Assembly (NCBI GenBank): GCA_903924185.1
Contig: CAIYAN010000034.1
Location: 1 to 6,917, forward strand
Direction of reading: 5' to 3'
DNA from: an uncultured Opitutia bacterium
Lineage (GTDB): Bacteria; Verrucomicrobiota; Verrucomicrobiia; Opitutales; UBA953
Length of the DNA stretch: 6,917 nucleotides
Under the pieces are notes generated by a model. The model ran no database searches and was not told the origin of the DNA. It saw only the letters and a program-made list of their open reading frames with translations. Both the position numbers and the translations under genes were made by a program. Each line of letters opens with the position of its first letter. Within the stretch, counting starts at the first letter, position 1. Below, piece after piece: positions 1 through 3,990 of this stretch.

Positions 1-569
1 GTATTAGCGGCCTCGAGTTGCAACTGCTTGGCTTCGGCTTCGAGTTCGCGAATCTTGTTGTTGCGCTCAGAGAGGCGAGCGGTCGAGCGGGCGGCCTCCA
101 AGGCAGCCTGTCGTTCGAGCTTAGCGCGCTCATCTTCCAAGGCGGCCGCTTCGGCGGAGGCCTTCGCCAAACGGAGGGCGCGTTCGGCGGAAAGCTTGGC
201 GGTCTCGGCGTTCAGGGGAGCGAGCTCTTCGGTGCGCTTGGCTTCAGCCAGGGCGACCTCGGCGTCGATACGGGCCTTCTCGGTGCGCATGCGGTCGGCT
301 TCCTTCATCGCGGCCTTCTGCTCGGGGGAGATTTCTTCGCGGTTGATACCGGGACCAGGCGCGACGGTCGTGGCGCCAGGCTGAGCGGTCGGTAGGCCGC
401 CCGTAGCCGGGGCGGCGGGCGTGCCGCCCGTGGCGGGAGCCGCGGGAGCGCCCGCTGGCGTGGCACCAGCTGGGACGACGATGACGCGGCGGGTGGTCTG
501 CTGCGCGAGCACCGGAGCGGTGACCAAGGCGGCCAGCGCGAGGAGACGGAAGGTGGAGGTGAGGTTCAT
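1..569 (-). CDS. Exported coiled-coil protein, C-terminus beyond window (possible ClpP-like paralogue)
   Basis: This minus-strand gene starts at 569 (ATG) and runs off the left edge; 189 codons are visible without a stop. Residues 1-22 form a signal peptide: the start MNLTSTFRLL is followed by an Ala/Leu-rich core and a likely cleavage VLA|QQ. Residues about 30-75 are a low-complexity Pro/Ala/Gly/Thr linker in which PAAPATGG occurs twice (42-49 and 51-58). From about residue 77 to the edge the sequence is Ala/Glu/Lys/Arg-rich and strongly helical, with heptad-like spacing, for example NNKIRELEAEAKQLQLEA near 170-187. No catalytic domain is visible. It lies 35 nt downstream of the ClpP-like gene on the same strand and shares its plan of signal peptide, AQQ-type cleavage and charged coiled coil, so it may be a paralogue with a ClpP domain further left; this is inference. 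No Shine-Dalgarno motif precedes the ATG. I do not recognise a named gene. Confidence 0.8.
   Translation of the reverse strand, partial: MNLTSTFRLLALAALVTAPVLAQQTTRRVIVVPAGATPAGAPAAPATGGTPAAPATGGLPTAQPGATTVAPGPGINREEISPEQKAAMKEADRMRTEKARIDAEVALAEAKRTEELAPLNAETAKLSAERALRLAKASAEAAALEDERAKLERQAALEAARSTARLSERNNKIRELEAEAKQLQLEAAN
396..446 (-). repeat. Short tandem repeat encoding PAAPATGG twice
   Basis: Two adjacent 9-residue units (PAAPATGGT and PAAPATGGL) occur in the linker behind the signal peptide of the left-edge gene. The DNA copies differ at synonymous positions, so this is an old or selected protein repeat and not a fresh duplication. It probably acts as a flexible spacer between the export signal and the coiled coil. 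Confidence 0.5.
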
Positions 570-570
570 A

Positions 571-604
571 GTGAGAATAGGATTTTTGTTATTAATAAAA
601 GAAA
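571..604. other. AT-rich spacer between the two coiled-coil genes
   Basis: The spacer is much more AT-rich than its surroundings and contains a perfect 10-bp palindrome, TTATTAATAA, at 589-598. It holds no stem-loop with a U-tract and no clear Shine-Dalgarno sequence for the ATG at 569. The short gap and shared strand suggest co-transcription; the AT-rich stretch could also carry a secondary promoter or a regulator site. Confidence 0.35.
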
Positions 605-1795
605 TTAGCGAATGACGTATTCGATGGTCGGGTCGTACATCCACCAGAGGTCACAAGGGCCAGCCGGGGCAATCTCCTGCTGGACGCGGCCCGTCGCCGG
701 GTTCGTGTCGCCAAAGCCCGTCAATGGTAACGGCGCCGGTGCGGGCGTTGCGCCCGCAGTGGTAAAGCTGTTTTCGTTCATGCGCTCAACGACATCCGTC
801 ACCCACTTACGCTGGACCGCTTCGTCGCCATGGACTTTCCAGTCACCGGTGACAGTGGCCTTATACATGTCTTTAATGAAGTCATCGAGCGGGACGCCAA
901 TGCGGGCGGCGACCTTGATAAAAATACGCTCGCACCAGACTTTACTCCACTTGAGCTGCTCCTGCATCTGGGTCATGTTACCGCTAACACCCGTCGAAGC
1001 TTGGTGATGGAGAACCAGGGTCTGCGGGTAGACAAAGGAGCGCTTGGCCAGCGTGGTGACGATCGCCGCCATCGAGGCGCAATAACCCTTCACGACCACA
1101 TAAACAGGGGCCTTCGAGGTTTCCATGGCCTGCAAGATCATGTAACCAGACATCACCGAGCCGCCCGGAGAGCGGTCGATGACGATGAAGATCGGGGCCT
1201 CCGAATTCTGGGCGTTGAAGAAGGCAATACGGTCGCACACCGAGCGAGCGAGGGCGTCGTTGACGACGCCATTGAACGGGATGCGGCGGTCGCTAATTTG
1301 CAGGACGCCATCAATCAGCGGGTCCTGCGGGTAAGTCATCTTGGCCTGAGTGGCGACTTCGGAGGTCTTCTGCTGGAGGCGGGCAATGGCCGCCACCGAC
1401 GAGACCTTGGCGTAATCCAGCGTGACCTGAGCCAGGGCGAGCTTGGCTTCGGCTTCGAGTTCGGCGCGGGCGCGATCTTTATCGGCGGCAGCGGCGGAAG
1501 CGCGGGCATAAGCGACGGAGGACTCCAACCCTAAGCGGGCGCGTTCGGCTTCCTGGCCGGCAGCGGCTGCCTCGGCGCGGGCGGCACGGACTTGGGCTTC
1601 GGCCTCCAGCTTACGCATCTCCAAGCTGTCAGGGAGATTGGCCAAGCGACGCGTCGACGCGGCGAGGTCAAGCCGGGCCCGGATGACTTCGGCTTCGACC
1701 TCGGCCTTGATCGTCTCGGGAGACTTACGGGTGGGCGACTGCTGCGCAGGGAGCGCGGCGGTCAGAAACAAAAGGGTAAGGACCAGGCGGGGCAT
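605..1795 (-). CDS. Exported ClpP-like serine protease with N-terminal coiled coil
   Basis: This 396-residue protein has a signal peptide at 1-17 (likely cleavage LPA|QQ), so it should act in the periplasm or outside the cell. Residues about 25-150 are an Ala/Glu/Arg-rich coiled coil. Residues about 160-340 are a ClpP (S14 peptidase) fold: SDRRIPFNG (168-176) matches the first ClpP strand, SPGGSV (209-214) is the substrate-strand Gly-Gly motif, and GYCASMAA (237-244) is the nucleophile elbow with Ser241. LHHQAS (262-267) supplies His264, and IKDMYK (307-312) supplies the aligned Asp309. The triad therefore looks complete. Residues 343-396 are a Pro-rich linker and a short aromatic tail ending in YVIR, not found in ordinary ClpP. 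Ordinary ClpP is about 200 residues, cytosolic and fed by Clp ATPases; here the coiled coil replaces the N-terminal segment that docks them. The substrate is unknown. An SppA/NfeD-type protease is less likely because the His and Asp match ClpP. The ATG at 1795 is chosen because the signal peptide begins there; no Shine-Dalgarno motif is seen. Confidence 0.88.
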   Translation of the reverse strand: MPRLVLTLLFLTAALPAQQSPTRKSPETIKAEVEAEVIRARLDLAASTRRLANLPDSLEMRKLEAEAQVRAARAEAAAAGQEAERARLGLESSVAYARASAAAADKDRARAELEAEAKLALAQVTLDYAKVSSVAAIARLQQKTSEVATQAKMTYPQDPLIDGVLQISDRRIPFNGVVNDALARSVCDRIAFFNAQNSEAPIFIVIDRSPGGSVMSGYMILQAMETSKAPVYVVVKGYCASMAAIVTTLAKRSFVYPQTLVLHHQASTGVSGNMTQMQEQLKWSKVWCERIFIKVAARIGVPLDDFIKDMYKATVTGDWKVHGDEAVQRKWVTDVVERMNENSFTTAGATPAPAPLPLTGFGDTNPATGRVQQEIAPAGPCDLWWMYDPTIEYVIR

Positions 1796-1863
1796 GGGAG
1801 GGGAAGGTTCTTTTTGTCAGATAAATGGTTCCCTTGAAGCCCTATTTTAGCAAATCTACTCAC
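1796..1863. promoter_or_regulatory. Divergent promoter region between the ClpP-like gene and psd
   Basis: The two genes are transcribed away from each other from this 68-bp spacer, so it should contain both promoters or at least the leader sequences. On the minus strand TAAAAT (1849 down to 1844) matches five of six bases of a sigma-70 -10 box and would give a leader of about 40 nt for the ClpP-like gene, but no convincing -35 box lies 16-18 bp upstream. No good -10/-35 pair is seen on the plus strand. If psd starts at 1825 instead of 1864 the spacer shrinks to 29 bp. Confidence 0.35.
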
Positions 1864-2769
1864 ATGAATGCCGATGACCCCATCCACCTGCACAACCGCC
1901 ACACCGGTGGTGAAGAGATCGAGAAGGTCTATGGCGAGGCGTGGTTAAAGCGTATTTACGGCAATCCCCTCGGGCAATTGACGCTCCACGCCGCGGCAAA
2001 ACGGTCGTTTGTCTCCAAATTCTATGGATGGACTGCCGACCGACCAAGCAGTGCCAAACGAGTGAAACCCTTCATTCGCGACTTCGGCTTGGATGTGAGC
2101 GAGTTCGCCGACCCGAATCCAGACTCCTATAAGACATTCAACGAATTCTTCTACCGGAAGCTCAAGCCCTCCGCACGTCCGGTCGACCCTCGTCCAGAGA
2201 TGGCGGTCTTGCCCGCCGATGGGCGTCACTTAGGTTTCCAAGATGCAAGCTCGGTGAAAGGGATTTTTGCGAAAGGCCAAACCTTCGACATCCCTGCCCT
2301 CGTCGGCGACCGCGCCCTCGGCGAACGCTATCTTAAAGGCACGGTGGTCTGCTCCCGCCTCTGCCCGGTCGACTATCACCGCTTCCACTTCCCTGTCGCG
2401 GGAACGCCCGGCGAAGCGGTGCTCACCAATGGCTGGCTTTATTCAGTCAACCCGATCGCCCTCCGCCGTAACGTTGCCTACCTCTGGGAAAATAAACGCC
2501 AACGCGTAACGCTCGATGCCGGCCCCTTCGGGCTCGTGACGATTGTCGCGATCGGTGCCACGAACGTCGGGACCATCATTGAAACCTATCGCCCGGGTGT
2601 ACCCGTCGCGAAGGGTGACGAAAAAGGCTACTTCCGCTTTGGCGGTTCCTTCTTAGCGACGCTCTTCGAGCCGGGCCGCATCCGTCTTGAGGCTGACCTC
2701 ATCCAAGCGGGCGAATCCGGCGTCGAACTCTACGCCAAAGTCGGGTCTCCGCTGGGTCGACTCGCCTAA
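1864..2769 (+). CDS. psd: Phosphatidylserine decarboxylase proenzyme
   Basis: The product converts phosphatidylserine to phosphatidylethanolamine and CO2 at the membrane, using a pyruvoyl group made by self-cleavage. From the ATG at 1864 the protein has 301 residues and opens with HLHNRHTGGEEIEKVYG, as in the Chlamydia/Clostridium-type enzymes. TFNEFFYRKLKP (about 91-102) is a family signature. The self-cleavage triad is visible: Asp119 in PADGR, His175 in DYHRFHFP and Ser262 in YFRFGGSF. Cleavage between Gly261 and Ser262 would give a beta chain of 261 residues and a pyruvoyl-bearing alpha chain of 40. The site is FGGS instead of the LGST of the E. coli enzyme, typical of this subgroup. An in-frame ATG at 1825 would add 13 residues unlike the family; neither start has a Shine-Dalgarno motif, so 1864 is preferred on homology. 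The partner phosphatidylserine synthase gene is not in the window. Confidence 0.95.
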   Translation: MNADDPIHLHNRHTGGEEIEKVYGEAWLKRIYGNPLGQLTLHAAAKRSFVSKFYGWTADRPSSAKRVKPFIRDFGLDVSEFADPNPDSYKTFNEFFYRKLKPSARPVDPRPEMAVLPADGRHLGFQDASSVKGIFAKGQTFDIPALVGDRALGERYLKGTVVCSRLCPVDYHRFHFPVAGTPGEAVLTNGWLYSVNPIALRRNVAYLWENKRQRVTLDAGPFGLVTIVAIGATNVGTIIETYRPGVPVAKGDEKGYFRFGGSFLATLFEPGRIRLEADLIQAGESGVELYAKVGSPLGRLA

Positions 2770-2828
2770 GCCCTCGCAAAGCGCTTGCCAGCAGGGCCCA
2801 AGGTGCAAACCTTACCGCCCACAGGAAC
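2770..2828. other. Spacer between psd and tRNA-Leu with a small hairpin
   Basis: A stem AAGGT (2800-2804) and ACCTT (2809-2813) closes a GCAA tetraloop of the GNRA type. GGGC (2794-2797) and GCCC (2817-2820) could extend it across a small internal loop. No U-tract follows, so it is not a standard terminator for psd. TTGCCA at 2785-2790 resembles a -35 box for the tRNA, but the -10 position is poor. A promoter for the tRNA is expected here, yet I cannot place it firmly. Confidence 0.25.
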
Positions 2829-2909
2829 GCTCGGGTGGTGGAATGGCAGACACACCAGATTTAGGTTCTGGCGCCGCAAGGTGTGCGGGTTCGACCCCCG
2901 CCCCGAGCA
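2829..2909 (+). tRNA. tRNA-Leu, anticodon UAG
   Basis: The full cloverleaf can be drawn by eye. The acceptor stem GCTCGGG (2829-2835) pairs perfectly with CCCGAGC (2902-2908), with discriminator A at 2909. The D arm contains the usual AATGGCAGA segment. The anticodon stem CCAGA (2855-2859) pairs with TCTGG (2867-2871) around the loop TTTAGGT, giving anticodon TAG at 2862-2864, which reads CUA and probably other CUN leucine codons. A 13-nt variable arm (2872-2884) marks a class II tRNA. The T stem GCGGG/CCCGC encloses TTCGACC (2890-2896). The next bases are CCC, so the 3' CCA is not encoded and must be added by nucleotidyltransferase. The gene stands on the plus strand after psd and points at the end of the DUF6807 gene, 18 nt away. 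Confidence 0.97.
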
Positions 2910-2927
2910 CCCTGTGACCAAGTAAAG

Positions 2928-3908
2928 TTACTTCTTAGCCTTCGCCTTCGGCGTACCGGCGCCTTCGGCCTTGAGCTTAGTGACGGTCACGGGCTCCGGC
3001 TTCACGCCGGTGAAGGTGGCCTGCTCGGCTTGGATGAGTTCCGTCGAGACGATGGCACCCTGCGAAATAAGGAAGCGATACTTGAGCGAGAGGGTCTCGC
3101 CTTTCTTCAGCGCGGCGCGAGGGTAAGCGCCAAAGCGCGCATAGTCGCGGTAGGCGGACCACCTGGTGCCACGGGGGTTCGTCGGGGCGTCGATCTGCAC
3201 GACGCCATAGCTCTTCTCGCCCAAGGTGTAGTTCATACCAACCCAAGGGTAATCGAGGTCCTTATGCGGCAGGGGCTTCGCGACGGGAAAGAAGTAATCC
3301 GTCTTAGACGCATCGACTTCCTGCGGGGCACGGTAATGGACGCCGCCATGCTCAGGGTCGGCTTCGAGCTGCAGATCGCCCGCCTCGGCTTTGACGGTGG
3401 TCAAGAAATCCACGCGCAGGAAACCCGGGGCGGCCATCGGGCTAAGTTCCATCGTGCGTTCTTCGGAGAGGATCAGCAGGCCTTTCTTATCGTTCCAGTT
3501 GATGAGCGAAACGAGCTTAGCTCGGCCGTTCGCGGCGGTCTGTTCCTTGAAGGCCGTGTGAACCTGGCGGCCCGAGCCCATCGACCAGAGGTCGAGCTTC
3601 TGCTGCTCGAAGCCAATGCGCATCCAACCGAAGAAGATGCCGCGATGGTGCGTATACGTGCCGCCCGGGCCCTTGGTGATCGCCTGGCCGGTGGTCGGGT
3701 CGACGATGCGAAGGTATGGCTTGTAAGTCTCGTTCGCACGCACGGGCGTGGAGACGTCGTTCGCGATGAGGTAAGCGGCCACGGTCTTACCACCAATCTG
3801 CACCTCGACGGCGCCTTCAACGGGCTTAAGCGTCACTTCGGGTCCCGGCGGGGTCTGGGCAAAGCCAGCGGCAGCGAGGAGGAGGCAAGCGAACGGGGCG
3901 AGGCGCAT
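2928..3908 (-). CDS. Exported DUF6807 (PmoA-like family) protein
   Basis: This 326-residue protein has a signal peptide (residues 1-17, MRLAPFACLLLAAAGFA|Q), so it is exported; Cys8 is not in a lipobox. The body matches the DUF6807 family, labelled 'methane oxygenase PmoA' in some databases. Visible signatures in order are KPYLRIVDPTTG (63-74), THHRGIFFGW (86-95), LDLWSMG (105-111), the strongly conserved EHGGVHYR (186-193) and DYPWVGMNY (219-227). The repeated His, Trp and Tyr residues suggest a sugar- or metal-binding beta-sandwich, but no activity is established that I can cite. The last 15 residues are a Lys/Ala-rich tail (AGTPKAKAKK). The gene follows the large DUF6797 gene on the same strand with an 82-nt gap containing a hairpin, so the two may be co-transcribed or separated by that hairpin. 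The start at 3908 is supported by the signal peptide and an AAGG about 8 nt upstream. It has no resemblance to the membrane-bound methane monooxygenase subunit. Confidence 0.88.
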   Translation of the reverse strand: MRLAPFACLLLAAAGFAQTPPGPEVTLKPVEGAVEVQIGGKTVAAYLIANDVSTPVRANETYKPYLRIVDPTTGQAITKGPGGTYTHHRGIFFGWMRIGFEQQKLDLWSMGSGRQVHTAFKEQTAANGRAKLVSLINWNDKKGLLILSEERTMELSPMAAPGFLRVDFLTTVKAEAGDLQLEADPEHGGVHYRAPQEVDASKTDYFFPVAKPLPHKDLDYPWVGMNYTLGEKSYGVVQIDAPTNPRGTRWSAYRDYARFGAYPRAALKKGETLSLKYRFLISQGAIVSTELIQAEQATFTGVKPEPVTVTKLKAEGAGTPKAKAKK

Positions 3909-3943
3909 GCGGGAACCTTGTACGCGCAGCCGGCAGAGGGCAA

Positions 3944-3974
3944 GGCTAGGTCGGCACGCAGTGCCGACCTAGCC
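3944..3974. repeat. Perfect 14-bp inverted repeat (hairpin), REP-like or terminator
   Basis: GGCTAGGTCGGCAC (3944-3957) and its exact reverse complement GTGCCGACCTAGCC (3961-3974) flank a 3-nt loop GCA. It begins 16 nt after the stop codon of the large minus-strand gene and ends 35 nt before the DUF6807 start. The stem is long and GC-rich, as in a transcription terminator, but no run of T follows on either strand. It could instead be a dispersed extragenic palindrome, or it could protect the upstream transcript's 3' end. Confidence 0.8.
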
Positions 3975-3990
3975 ACGATACCAATACCCT

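Noticed and set aside
18..395. Two overlapping plus-strand open frames at the left edge
   Set aside because: Both are antisense to the coiled-coil gene starting at 569, which has a signal peptide and a consistent codon pattern.
830..1534. 234-codon open frame on the plus strand
   Set aside because: It lies opposite the ClpP-like gene, whose catalytic motifs and signal peptide show the minus strand is coding; the product is Arg/Asp/Gly-rich with no family signature.
2687..2917. Open frame on the plus strand containing MADTPDLGSGAARCAGSTP
   Set aside because: This peptide is the translation of the tRNA-Leu gene plus the psd end in another frame; the tRNA folds perfectly and explains the sequence.
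2920..2933. Inverted repeat AAGTAA/TTACTT as a terminator for the tRNA
   Set aside because: The stem is short and AT-rich with only two bases between the arms, and there is no proper T-tract after it.
2928..3908. Methane monooxygenase subunit PmoA
   Set aside because: The family nickname is misleading: the protein is exported and soluble, has no multi-pass membrane segments, and no pmoB or pmoC is nearby.
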